Below are positions 1 through 12,613 of a stretch of 64,000 nt of DNA, in pieces. The first letter of the stretch is position 1; each line of letters begins with the position of its first letter. The translations under genes were made by a program, and so were the position numbers. The notes beneath the pieces were generated by a model that did no database searches, was not told the origin of the DNA, and saw only the letters and a list, made by a program, of their open reading frames with translations. Source of the stretch: Citrus sinensis (Eukaryota; Streptophyta; Magnoliopsida; Sapindales; Rutaceae); assembly GCF_022201045.2 (NCBI RefSeq), contig NC_068559.1:29395501-29459500 (forward strand), read 5' to 3'.

Positions 1-1717
1 CGTTGATGAGATTATTGTAGAAATCGACACCTTGTTGGTTGACTCCCCCACTAATATTTCCATCTACGGGCAAATAGATTAAAACTCCAGTTAGATCATA
101 CAGGTGTCATAATTAACTATAATTGATTGCCTCGATCGGATAATGTGAAAATGCACATAATTATGCATTGAATTTTGTCGGCCAATCTTTGTAACGAATG
201 AATTTTATAAAATGTTTCTTAATTTGCTAAGCAAAGGAGATGGATCCAAAACGCCAGTGTGTGTGTGTGTATAAGTTATTAACGTTAAAGAGCAAATCTC
301 AATCAATAAACGTATAATATTTGCGGAAAGTTTAAATTTGCTTAAGTTATGGATACATCATCTTACGAGGTAAAATTCTGGACCATGATATTGAGAATCT
401 GAGGGAGTCGAAACCAACTTGCTTCACCAAAGCAATGTCCTCCTGTCATTAATAATTCTCAATCATTTTCTTAAACGAGGAAAAAAATGGAATTTAAAAT
501 GCCCCCTCTCTCTTTCACTTCAATTAACAAATTAAAAAAAAAAACCATACTGCGGCAGAAAATTAATAATTATCAACCATACGCACACGTACCTTGTAAC
601 GAAAGTAAAAGTTGTCAGCTACATCCCCATTACTGTGGTCCAAAATTTTCTCTGCCATGGCACCAAAAAACACCGCACTGGTAAGGTAACTCTCGCATGA
701 AAGAAAAATTAACATGAAATTCCCTTAAATATTGATATTGCAATGCCAATAATAACATCTAGGTTCCCAAAATTTAATTATTGGTTGCAATAACAGCATC
801 TAGGTCCGCATGTTTTTATGATTTCTCAAATGAATCTCTAAATTGATAAGACGCACCCTACTCGATACACATGCTCTCATTCTTTCACTAGTGTAAGGGT
901 AATTTTGTCATTTTGACACAATTTAAGGACCCATGCGAAATAGACAGATAGAAAAACTACGTGAGAAACACGGGGACCAAGAACCAGATGTCATTACACA
1001 ATTATGATTGATGGCCAAAAACTCAAAACTAATTGATCTGTGAGGGTAATTTGGTCATTTTGGAATGGATCAGGCACCAACTTTTTAATATACGTGGAGC
1101 AAATCTCTTTCGCACAAGTGCACATCTCGCTTGCGGCTTGCCTACCTACTTTTATCTTTTTCAGTGGATCATCTGCACCGGCGGTGCGCAGTAAGTGTTA
1201 ATTGTAATTAGCTATTCTAAGCATCAAAAGATTAACCCCTCCAGGATATTACCAGAAGCGAATCATAACAGTAGTATTGTATCGCTGAATATATAATAAT
1301 TGTGCTAGTTCTAGTTGAGTTTCATTCATATCGTATTTCTTTTGGTTTAATTAGGAGAGAGAAACTGATCACCTGGTTGATCCATGGCGAAGGTATCCCA
1401 TACGCTTGGTTTCCTCCCTCCAACGTGAGCTGCTCCTTCATACTGGTCAGGAAATGAAGAATTAATGAATGAAGAAACACATTTAATTTGTGTGGATGTG
1501 TGTGAATGTATTTTAATTATACCTGGTAAGCACTTGATGCTGTTCCAAATAAAAACTCAGGCGGAAAGCTATTCCGAGTGGAGCCGTAGCAGGGGAGGCA
1601 TACAGATGATAAGCAAATCGAAGATGTGATCAGATAACAGACAAAAAGATTCTGAAATTTAACTTCCACTCTCCCTACCTCTCCCTTCCGATGAATTATA
1701 TATGGAAGCTTCATCAT
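1..1717 (-). CDS. GH1 beta-glucosidase, 5' part only (array copy 1)
   Basis: Glycoside hydrolase family 1 gene cut by the left window edge. Exons (minus order): 1523-1717, 1373-1442, 593-651, 367-442 and <1-63. Lengths 195, 70, 59 and 76 match the corresponding exons of the other array members, and each junction has GT/AG ends. Exon 1 encodes a hydrophobic stretch ([11 protein letters not shown]...) followed by the GH1 N-terminal signature [15 protein letters not shown]. Exon 2 continues [18 protein letters not shown], exon 4 carries FRFSISW-like [12 protein letters not shown], and exon 5 reads [20 protein letters not shown]. The glycone-binding Gln (SAYQ) is present. The catalytic exons lie outside the window, so activity cannot be judged. 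The start could be either of two adjacent ATGs (1717 or 1714). Likely secreted or vacuolar; substrate unknown. Confidence 0.88.
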
Positions 1718-1994
1718 TATGAACTAATAGAAGTATATGATGCATAACCTAACCCGCCCCCAAATACATATATTAATTAAGCAGTACGTACAGTTTGCTA
1801 TTATTTTATTCAATTTCAACCGTAGAAGGCGCAAGAAGGATAAGACTTATATTGATATTGAATTGCATACCTATGGTTCGGAATAGTACGACAACTACTC
1901 CTCGTTGTTAATATTCAACTCTCTCATTTTTTCTGTTGGAAGAAATGATCAGGAATCACTCTACTATTTTTCATTTTATCATTCAGGTCACTAA

Positions 1995-4411
1995 GGGCCT
2001 GTTTGGTACCGTTTTCAAGCCTCTGTTTTCGTTTTCGTTTTGAGGATACAGATGTAATTCGTGTTTGGTGGGCTAAACTCAGAAACAAATTATAAAACAA
2101 AAAATTCAGATTCAACTTTCCAGTTGTAAAGTTGAAAACATGTTTAATGCGTTTTCAAATGAATTACAATTCACACTCAAGAACAAATTACAGAACAAAT
2201 CTCGGCTCGTGTTCACTTCATCAACAGCTCCCAAAGTCCCCGATCTAAACTCTCCGCACTCACTATCACTCTCTTCTTCCTCTTTCTCTAGATCTACAAC
2301 ACATATCTCTCCCTCTAACTCGATCTGCCACTCCGTTGCTGCTGCTGCTCGATCTCGGCTGTTGCAGCTGCTGTCTTCACTTGGTATTTGCTCCAGCTAC
2401 TTCCAGTTCGTTGCTGCTGCTGCTGCTCTTCCAGTTCGTTGCTGCTGCTGCTAGATCCTGCTGCTGCTGCTCTTCCACTCGCGTGCTACTGCTGCTAGAT
2501 CCTGCTGCTGCTGCTCTTTCACTCGGTTGCTGCTGCTGCTCTTTCACTTGATTGCTGCTGCTCTTCCACTCGCGTGCTGCTGCTGCTAGATCCTGCTGCT
2601 GCTGCTCTTCCACTCGCGTGCTGCTGCTGCTAGATCCTGCTGCTGCTGCTGCTCTTTCACTCGCTTGCTGCTGCTGCTCTTTCACTTGCTTGCTGCCGCT
2701 GCTAGATCCTGCTGCTGCAGCTGCTCTTCCACTCGCTTGCTGCCACCACTTACTGGTATATTTCTTTCTTTTTTTCTATTTGGCTGCACTTTGACTGTAA
2801 TTCTTTTTGTTTAGCTTGGACCCATATGATGTTCAATTCGGCAAATTGGATTCAATTGGGCAAATTGGATGTTGTTATGTTCAATTAGTTTTTTAGGCAA
2901 ATTAATTGGGTGTACTTCTTGATTATCTTGTGCAAGATTTGCTCTGGTTTTAAGTGGCATGTGGAAACTATTTTAAGTGGCATGTTCAATTCGGCAAATT
3001 GGAAACTGTTCTTGATTATTTTCTTTAGATTGTTTCAGATTCTAGGTCGTAGCAATGATATTTCAGCATGAGAGCAACTGGCCATGAGCTGGAACAGATG
3101 GGCTGGAATTTCTCTCCTAGGTGGAGTTCTGTACATTGTGCTGATGATCCCTTTCACGACGAACAGTTTTCCAAGGGCTCAGAACATAGTAGTCATGATT
3201 TAGACCCATGAAGTACCAAGAATTTATATTTATGGTGGTTAGCAGAAAATCTCACTCTTGAATCTAGACACATTTGGTACATATTTGTCAAGTATTTTGA
3301 AGCTTTACTCTGACTCTAGACACAATAGTTTATTAGAACCTGAAAGATAGAATAGATAGAAATACAATGTATGCGTTACATTTTTGTTCAGACACAACGA
3401 AGAAATCCACACGAAATTGTTACTAGGATGGTGGTGCCACGATGAAACTGGAGATCAAAATCGAGCAAGGCACTTGTACTGTTTGATTTGGTGCAAACAT
3501 TGTTGCCAATTTTGTTGTAATGTTTCATTGGTGACATAATGGAATTCCTTATTACCCATGCCATTTTTATTTAATTTTCTTCCCACCGCATTCCCATGAT
3601 TGTTGAAGTGACTTGAAAGAATTAATATCTTCTTGCTGGAGCCCGTAGACATGGATGCTTGCAAACATAGATAGAAGTTTTACCTTTGGTTGATTTGCCA
3701 GTTTAAAGAGTCTTGTTTAGTGTTTGTTGGCCTTGAATGTCTTGATATGGATATGGAGCCAAAACAATTGCAAGACGTGTTTCGATTACTACCAAAAGCC
3801 GTGCATGTCACACTAAACCATCGAACTTGAATGCTGCCGGGACTGGCATTGGGATTGGGATTGGGATTGGAACAGGGACCGTGAGTTCTCCTCTGTTTCT
3901 CGGATGGAATTGCGGTTTTTATGTGGCATGATTACATACGTAATGCATAATGTGTATCATGTAGTTTTTTATAATTATTTTCTTTAAATCATGTGTTGTA
4001 ATGTATATCTTAATTATATAGTGTAAAAACAATGACAATGTCAATTTTTTTTAATTAATGTTAATTCTTAAACTTTATTATCATGTAATTTTTTTTATTA
4101 AATTTGGTTAAATTATTTTGTTGTATTTGTGTGTATTAGCTAAATAATTATTTTATAACTATAAATATAATGTAAATGATTAGTAAAAACTGTTTTTAAA
4201 AAAAGCATTACCAAACGCATATTCTCTGTTTTTATCATTTCTAACTGTGTCTACCAAACGCATATTACTGTTTTCAGTTTTAAAATATAGGATACAGAAA
4301 ATGATACCAAACGCATATTTAAATTCGAAATACAGTAACTGCAAAACACCATTTTCATTTTCATTTTTATTCTCAGAAAATACAGATTCAAAAACAATAC
4401 CAAACAGGCCC
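1995..4411. mobile_element. PIF/Harbinger-type non-autonomous DNA transposon (2.4 kb)
   Basis: The ends are a perfect 14-bp inverted repeat GGGCCTGTTTGGTA (1995-2008 and, inverted, 4398-4411), flanked by the 3-bp target duplication TAA (1992-1994 and 4412-4414), which is the PIF/Harbinger signature. Imperfect similarity continues inward, and the right side holds three subterminal copies of ACCAAACGCATAT (near 4211, 4255 and 4303). No transposase is recognisable. The interior holds a CTG-rich minisatellite (about 2334-2745), a short repeat around GGCAAATTGGA (about 2838-3003) and a GGGATT triplet run near 3850. It lies upstream of array copy 1. The family call rests on TIR and TSD only. Confidence 0.85.
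2334..2745. repeat. CTG/CAG-rich minisatellite inside the Harbinger-type element
   Basis: Degenerate tandem array of blocks made of (CTG)3-5 separated by AGATC, CTCTTCCACTCGCGTG or CTCTTTCACTCG linkers, with a repeat unit of roughly 45-60 bp. Several frames on both strands stay open across it (poly-Leu/Cys, poly-Ala, poly-Gln/Ser), which is an artefact of the triplet repeat rather than evidence for a protein. Confidence 0.8.
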
Positions 4412-4551
4412 TAATACTCTTTCATTTCTTTTTCTTTTTAAATTATGTCTCGAAAAAGAATTTATAAATTATATAATTTTAATGTTCTAATTAATTAACT
4501 ATTTAAGCATAAATGTGGCATTTTAATATTTAGAATCATTCATTTTGACAA

Positions 4552-5322
4552 TGGATATTATCAATCATATACCTTTAAATGACATCAGTATCAAACGTGC
4601 TACAACACTTTTCAAGTATATCACTCGTATACCCTAAGTTGACAAAACACTTCTGCTGTCCACCAATCCGTTAACTACCGACTGCCGTTTGCAAGTGCTG
4701 ACATCATAGGGGTAATCTAGTCTTTTAAAAAAAGACATGACATCCCATTTACCTAGTAAAAAATGACATGTCATATGACATATATTGATAAAAATGACAT
4801 GTCATCTCATTTATCAGATAATTATTAATAATTGCTATAAAAAAAAAGTTACTTGACAACCGAATCTACTCCTCCAAAATTTAACCTAAATTTTTGAAGA
4901 TCTACTCCTCCAAGTTCCAACTGGAATTTTTTATGGTGTAATATGTATAATTGTAAATAATATGTTGTTAATAATTTTTTATGATATAATATGGATTTTT
5001 TACGGATAATTGTTAATAATATGTACCATTAATAATTCATATTTTTTAATAAAAAAATGTATTTTTAATAACAAAATTAAAAAATTATGTATTGAAAATT
5101 TACGTTAATTTTTGGGGTAAATTTATATTTTTATCTCATTTTGAGTTTCAAGGGCGAAATAGTTAATTTGCCACAATTCTGTTAACTTTCTAATGGAAGT
5201 TAACGAATTGGTGGACTGCAGAAATGTTTTGTCAACTTAAAGTATACGAGTGATACACTTGAAAAATATTGTAACACGTTTGATACGGATGTCATTTAAG
5301 GATATATGACTAATAATTTCCC
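4552..5322. mobile_element. Mutator-like MITE/MULE derivative with long TIRs
   Basis: A 771-bp element with inverted arms of about 120 bp or more: the left arm (cited from TCATATACCTTTAAATGACAT, near 4568) matches the reverse complement of the right end at about 85-90% through the segment CACTCGTATAC and the tract preceding GTTAACT. It is flanked by a 9-bp direct duplication TTTTGACAA (4543-4551 and 5323-5331). Long TIRs with 9-bp TSDs are the Mutator hallmark. The interior is AT-rich and noncoding. Confidence 0.85.
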
Positions 5323-5331
5323 TTTTGACAA

Positions 5332-8300
5332 ACGCATTATAGTAGATTATAAGTGAGATTATAATAGTACGTACAATAACCCAAAACATGTGTGTTTCCT
5401 ATTAAAACAATCAGTGATTTTATTTAGCAATATTTTATGAGTTGATTTATTAATACTATGGAAAGCAATAGCTGATTCAGCTGAGTTCGTGGGAAAATTA
5501 AAGTATCTAGAGTAGTCTATGTATTGATCGCATCTTATATATTTTTCAAACAACTCTCCTATAAGCAAGCTTCCAATAATCGTTATTTGCGTACCTAATT
5601 TTGAAGTTATCATATTCATTTGTAGAAAATGAACGAACTTGTCATTTGGAATTTCAAATAAATTGACTCTAAAGTCCATAATCAATATGATACTTTCAAG
5701 TAGATTATGCTGACCTCTTAGATTAAAAATTTCCCTTTTCAAGATTTCTTTATGACTAATACATTGATTCATTTAGAAAAAAATGACATGTATGTCCTTT
5801 GATATCAGAGGAGGATCAACCTCTTGACCAGTGGGAGCCAACTTCTCGCTAGGAGAAAATAATTTTGAAAAAATTAAAAGAAAAATTACTTGACTTATTA
5901 ATTAGCCCCCGTTAAATCTATTAAAGAAGCCTTATTAAATTTACAAAAATAGTCCCATAAACTCATAAACCCAAAAAATTTATATTTTAATTTTGATAAT
6001 TATAAAAGCCTGCACTTTGATCGGTAATTCATATGGGTGATTTTACTATTATTTAATTTAGAACCCATAAAATCTATTAAAGTAAAATTTATAAACTTAT
6101 TAGCACATAAACTTTTAGTTTTCACAACTTGTCATTATGTAATTTAGTTCCCAATAAATTATTTTTTTGGATATGCCACTAATTGAAACCATATATATAA
6201 TAGAATTAATATGCTTAATGAAATGCTTATGTGCATTTATATATGAAAGTATATCAATTAAAGTATTTGGTAAACATATATTTTTATAGGCAGAAATTAC
6301 TAGGAGAGGAAGAATCTTATCGGTAGACCAATATTTGGTAATTAAAAGATTAAATCCCATTTTTCTTCAATGTGGAAATAAATTAAAAGTATCTGTAAAA
6401 TAATCCATTAAAAGATAGCAAATCAATTTATTGATACTAGCCCAATGTTTAGCTTACCATGAGATTTTAATGAGGGGTTCGATCTAGTGATTTTCCAATA
6501 GAATTTTTTATTGTTAACTTGATTCAAATTTGGAGAAAGTAGAAAGGTAAAACAATCAATTTAGAATTTGCGCTCACCCATATTAACTTATATAAGAAAA
6601 TGAATACTTCTCCTATAACAAATATATATATAAAGAGAAATACTTTTGCTATAAGAAATAATTATTGTATATAGGAAGATTGGATTCACTTGTTTATATA
6701 ACACAATAATCAATTTCAGTTTTTAATGTCAGAGAAACGGTATGTCTATTAAGAGATTGGGTGTGAGAAAATACTAAAATAATTATAATAATTTTTCATA
6801 GAGTACATTTTGCCGTAGTTTTTCTCTAATATTGGAGTTTTTCATGTAAATTCTTGTGTTACATGATGGTCTTTATTCTCCATCTATTTTCTTTTCATTA
6901 TTTATTTAATATTTTTACTTGCAAGATCTTGAATGGGATTAGAAATTTCTTAAGTCCTAACAAATATGTACATGAGATGGTAGTTAAAAGTGAGAGAGAG
7001 GAAGGAATTCGAAATTATCACAGATTGGTTTAAGTACACATGCAACAAGAAATGAATAAAAAAAGAATAATGTTTTATAATTCTATGATTTTTTTGAATA
7101 ATATTAAAATTATGGATTAACTAGACAACACCGCTTAACATTATCGTTCACCATAAAGTGAGCATTGTATCCACTAGATCATTATTCTATATATGTGGGT
7201 GTGTGTGCATGCGCACGCACGCGTGTGTGTTCCAATCTAAGAACTAGATTTTGAAAGTCCAAAAAAACTATTAAACAATATGATTTAATAGTTTAATTTT
7301 GCTGAAAGATATTAAACTATATGATTTAATAAAAGTGTAACGGCATTATGCATTGTACTTAAATCATATGTCTTAATCATTTTTCTAGACTTTGATATAT
7401 ATATATATATATCAATCTTTCTCTACAGGAGGCGCCCTCTATTAAACCTCACGGTTTAATAGTGTGTCCATATTAAAAAAAAAAAAAAAGGACACACACC
7501 TAAAAAATGATTACACACACAATAGGAGAATCTCTTATTTTATTGACAAGTTAAAAGTTAAAAAATTGCTACAAAATAAAATAATATACTAGAGTATGTA
7601 TTACTCCATCTTTTGGCTTGTCCCTATTCAAATAATAGATTCTCGTATTATAAAATTAATCTATAAGCCAATCTTGCGAAGACAACAAAATATTCACAGA
7701 TGCAATCATATAATAATGCAAAAATACTAAAAATACAAAATAAAACTAAGATATTATAAAATTAATTAATTATTTTACATTTTTTCTCTTACACCTTATG
7801 ATGTAATAATTAATTATATATATATAATAATTTTTATGTTTAAAAAGCATTGTTCATGACAATTCTTTAAATAATTCTTTAGGGAAGGAAAACGCTCAAC
7901 CGGTCATATATCTGTCAAGAAATAAATATTCAATCTATTCATGGAACAGACCACATGCTTATCATTATCGATTTGGGGGACGGTCTAGGCCATGGCCGTA
8001 GAAGTCGTCACGTATATATTAAAATGCTGCAGTGCCAAAAGAAATTTAATCCTCTAAATTAGCTAACGTGGTGATGGTGACCATTACAATATGTTAATTG
8101 GGACTCGATTTTTCCGTTTAACTTTAATTACTAACCCCAAAAAATGTGACATTTTTCTTTGAGTAGGTTTGTATTTATATTCTATTGGAAATTGCTTGCT
8201 TGCTTTTTTTCTAGCTGTCGCAATTGGCTGGTAAACTATAAATAAATAAATAAATAATTGCTTTCAATTTCAATTTCTTTATTAGCAGGAGCTTTTAGAA

Positions 8301-8389
8301 CTGGAAGAGAATAAGAGTACAATAATTGATCTCTTGCCAGCTACAACAGCCTAATTAAGAATGGCTCTCAAATCTCAACTTTTAACTCA
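5332..8389. other. AT-rich intergenic DNA, no supported gene
   Basis: About 3 kb between the Mutator-like element and array copy 2. It holds a 137-codon minus-strand open frame (5359-5772) without recognisable homology, an alternating purine-pyrimidine tract (7199-7230), an AT dinucleotide run near 7391-7412, and a 10-bp-arm perfect hairpin CTATTAAACC/GGTTTAATAG (7439-7462) whose arm motif recurs near 7266-7297. No RNA gene or promoter could be recognised. Confidence 0.6.
7199..7230. other. Z-DNA-prone alternating purine-pyrimidine tract
   Basis: 32 consecutive bases alternate strictly purine-pyrimidine (GT, GC and AC steps, including GCATGCGCACGCACGCGTG). It is an island of GC-rich alternation in strongly AT-rich DNA. 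Confidence 0.7.
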
Positions 8390-11300
8390 CTAATTTAGTA
8401 GGAACATTTTGAACCAATAAGCGGAGTATTTGAGGTACCGTCTCAAATGATTCTTGAAATCAACATAAGTGATACCAAATCGAACAGTATAACCCGCATC
8501 CCATTCAAAATCGTCCCAGAATGTCCATATATAGTATGCCTTCACATTAACTCCCTCCCTGCCACAATTTATTAATTATGAAACATTTTATTAATTAATT
8601 TGCATTTAATTTTTCTCTGAATCTAATAACTAAGAATAAAGCTAGCTACTAATAATCGGTCGAGTATTACTATAATCATAGTATTATAATAATAGAGTGC
8701 ATAGTGAATTCAAAATTACTCACTTAATTGCTTTTAAAAGATATTCTAGGTGGCTATGAAGATATCTTATCCTCATGCTATCCTTTAGAGCAACTTTTAG
8801 TGGCAATGAAGCGTCATCTGCCAAGCCTGCAAAAATAGAGAACAACTAACATGATCAGCAAATAATTGAGCCATGCATCTTAATAAAACTGGTTATTAAT
8901 GTTAGTTATATATACCCCCAACAAATTTAAAGAAAGAAGAGAGATAATTATTATTTATGTTACCATTCTCAGTAATGTAAATGGTTGGATTGTTGTACTT
9001 TTTCTTTAGATATAGCAAAAGCTCCTGAAGTCCCTTTGGATGAACGAAAAGCCAGCCCAAGGCAGTCTATTAAGAGGGGGAGGGGGGGGAGGGAATTAGC
9101 ATTAATTGACACATTACCGTACATAAGCCAACAGATCAACAGCTCATCGGTACATATATACGTTCATTATTTTGGTAATTACTTAAGAGTAAATTGAAAA
9201 AATAAGTGTCAAGTGTCAAGTATGCGTAGACATCTATATACCGGTGAGCCGACAGGAACTCCATCTCTTTCAGCTGTAACAAAAGAATAAAACAGGTGGT
9301 GAGCATGAGTTCATATATATATATAGAGCAAGTAACAAGAGTAGTGGCAGGCTAAGGCTGGGGTACGTACTCGTGAGATTGACTTGCCGGTCAGCGGTGT
9401 AACTAAGTTGAAAAGCGTTGGGCGGAGGAGCAGCGTCTGCATAATTCGTTGTGTAGTAATTTACGGCAAGAAAATCGAATGACCCTTTTACCAACGTTGA
9501 TTCACCTTCCGTAAATTTTGGTAGTCTTTTCCCCACTATTCTTCTCATGCTTTCAGGGTAATTTCCAAATGTCACTGGATCCGCAAACCTGTACACCTTT
9601 ACGACTTTACGTTACGTGGTCGATGATCAATAATACATACTGTAATTATTAATCATTTCATTTCATTTTTTACCAATTCCAAGACTCTCTCTCAAGCACA
9701 CTACTCACCATCCGAAAAAGAAGTCTCTTGCTCTGGACGCAGCCTGTCGACTGGCAGCTGTCTTGAATTTTGGTTCAAACCAATGAGTCAAAATCGTAAT
9801 TCCAATTTTGCCCTTTTGATATGGCTGCACATAAACATGCACGGCCACAAAGAACGCACATATATAAGAAATATTTCAATTATTCATCCTCATCCTCCTC
9901 GACCTTTTTTATATATGTGCTCATTAATTAGCTAATAATATATATACATATTCAATTTTTAATTGCAACAGGCTGGCTAGGAATTTGTATAATACGAAAA
10001 ACCTGATACTTGTGCTTGTACAAATTGACAAGAGCTTCATGAGAAAGGAGCATGGTGTGGGCAGCAATATAGGGTTCCGTGGCGGAATCGCCAGCGGTGC
10101 AATTCCCAACGTAATTAGAGCATCGACCAGGAGCAAAGCTTCCACCATTGTATCCATTCATCACCATTCCATTTGGTTCATTCATACTCGCCCACAGCTT
10201 TACTCGGTCACCATATGTTTTGAAGCAAAAATCCCCGTAGTCTACAAAATCTTTCCTGCATGCGCCCCTCCCAGTTGTCACAACCAGAATTAAGCTAAAA
10301 TTCAAAGTCTTACATATATATGATGTAAAATTAATTATTCTCTCAGTGCATGCATGCATGTGCTGATCATCAGGCAGGCGCATGCATGCTTTTAATTACA
10401 ACTCACACTATTTTGGGACTTAGGAATCCGCCGTACTCTTCTTCGAGTGCTTGTGGAGGATCAAAATGGAGTAAAGTCACAAAGGGTTTGATATCTGCGC
10501 ATAGTAATCGACAATAATCCTTTAGTTTATTTGATTTTTTGTCATGTAATCATGTATTTTGAATGTATCTATATAATGATTAAAGCAAAAATTAATAGAG
10601 GTGAAATAAATTAAAAGAGAGAGTAGTGGTTGGAAATTTGATTTGACCATTGGCAAGAAGCTCGTTGATGAGGTCATTGTAGAACTTGACGCCTAGTGGG
10701 TTCACTCCCCCACTAATTTTTCCCTCTGAAATAAAAAATAGTTATTAATATCACTGTTATCATCACTTGATTATGAAGTGTGGATTTTTTTAATGTTTAT
10801 ATTTTAAATAACATCTTCCTTTGGGACATTTTATTTGTTCCATTATTAAGGTAATAACTAATCCCATTAATTACAATCTATTAAGTGCTCAAGATTATAA
10901 TGACTTCATTTTAATAAGTTGAACCTTTAAACCTAGATGATCATGAAGAACGAAATTAATTTGAAAAAATTCAAATGATCATCTTACTAGGTAATATTCT
11001 GGTCCATGAGATGGAGAATCTGAAAGAGTCTAAGCCAACCTTTTTCATCAGCTTAATGTCCTCCTGCAAAATGCATTAAGATGTCTCAATTTTTTTCATA
11101 AGAGGAATGTTCGTGCTTAATTATCCGAGGGAAAGTGAAAAGATTAAAAACGGAGAAAGCACTTTTCACAGTTTCATGTAAGTATGATCGGCCAAATTAA
11201 CAAACCTTGTAATGGTGATAAAAACCACTAGCTATATCTCCAGTGCTCCGATCAAACATTTTCTCTGCCATTCCATGGTACGATTCACCCATTTTCAATA

Positions 11301-12532
11301 TCGCATAACAATTAAAAAGACAAAGTTATTAGTGAAACTTTACAAATGGCATACAAATTTCATGTACAAATGACCATATAAAAGTCAGGATTATATCTTA
11401 ATATGAACGACTGCCACTTATGCTTGAATAACTGTTAATTATCAAGCGATGCCAAAAGAAAAACCAATGTCTATGCCACCAACAATAATGAAATGGAAAT
11501 GGGATTTAAAACTTTGAAAATTAGGATGCCTGCACATTTTGAAAAATACGAATTTGAGATTAAAGAATACTAGTCGGTTGTAATTGAGTAGTGTATTGAT
11601 GAACTAGACACCGTTGCTAGGCTTCAAATTAATATTTTAAAATATATCAATTTTCCCATGAGATTAAAAAAAATCCTAAAAAATTATGATTATTTGTTAG
11701 ATGTAAAAGCTTAATTATGCACCAAGCACGATGGATGATTAATGATTAACTAGCAATTAGTAAACAAATCTAAAGACCTGGATGTTCTCTAACGAAAGTG
11801 TCCCATATACTCGGTCCCCTTCCATCTTCAAGTGCTGCTCCTTCAGACTGCGCAGGGAGCAAAGTTTTTACTTAATAGATTATTAAGACCTTGTTTGGCA
11901 TTAAGATGCTGTAATTTTTGATTTACTGTTGTTGTGAAAAAAAAAGAATAATTATGAAAAAAAAATTAATAATTTGTGGTAAGTATAAATTTTAAATAAT
12001 AATTTTGATAAAATTATTAAATATATAATAGATTTTTTATCATACAAGTGGAAAATCATATCAACATATCTTTTAATTTACAGCAACTAATGTTTACCAA
12101 ATACTTTGGTGCTGTAACTTTTAAGTTACAACTAACCAACCTCAATGCCAAATTCAACTTAGCTCCATGTATAATAATGTTATATACGTACAGTATATAT
12201 AGATGAATACAAGTGAATATGTGTTAAAACAGTTTTTCAAATGTTAGGTAAGCAAGATAATATGCAATTGAGATATCAGAAAAGAGCTGGATCCACAGAA
12301 GACTCTCTCTCACACAGATGCATATACATATCCTTACCTGGTAAGCAGCTGAGCCAGCGCCAAATATGAAGCCAGCAGGAAAACTAGTTCGGTTGAATGG
12401 CATTGAATATGGATAGTGACTTGGTTTCGCATTGGTGCCGTTAATACCATCCGATACAGTAGTGCAACCCGATTGCAAGAACCCGGCCACTGCCACCACG
12501 AATAAGAGCAAAACGCCTTGATCAAGTCCCAT
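8390..12532 (-). CDS. GH1 beta-glucosidase, complete (array copy 2, 519 aa)
   Basis: Thirteen exons (minus order): 12338-12532, 11778-11847, 11206-11264, 10988-11063, 10648-10725, 10407-10494, 10003-10255, 9709-9824, 9371-9588, 9242-9273, 8964-9066, 8724-8826, 8390-8558. They total 1560 nt with GT/AG ends throughout. Residues 1-23 form a signal peptide. SAAYQ at 61-65 holds the glycone-binding Gln. The acid/base motif is SMNEP with Glu215, and the nucleophile motif is ITENG with Glu428. Two signatures deviate: VTLLHFDPP replaces the usual FHWDLP, and FWDDFEW replaces [35 protein letters not shown] and [10 protein letters not shown] resemble the BGLU24/vicianin hydrolase-like group, as does copy 5. 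It hydrolyses beta-glucosides with retention in the secretory pathway; the aglycone is unknown. No frame break seen. Confidence 0.93.
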
Positions 12533-12581
12533 GATTAAGATTAATTATCCAATTAATGTCTCTGTTGCTAGTCACTCCCTT

Positions 12582-12589
12582 TATATAAA
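12582..12589 (-). promoter_or_regulatory. TATA box of array copy 2
   Basis: On the minus strand the sequence reads TTTATATAAAGG about 50 bp before the ATG at 12532, implying a very short 5' UTR. Position and sequence fit a plant core promoter. Confidence 0.55.
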
Positions 12590-12613
12590 TTTTTTTTGCA
12601 TGCATGGCTGATG

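Noticed and set aside
2140-2794. Several overlapping open frames on both strands
   Set aside because: They are poly-Leu/Cys, poly-Ala and poly-Gln/Ser readings of a CTG minisatellite inside a transposon; no domain or codon bias.
6115-6360. 81-codon minus-strand frame
   Set aside because: Low-complexity Ile/Asn-rich translation in AT-rich DNA, no homology recognised, length within chance expectation.
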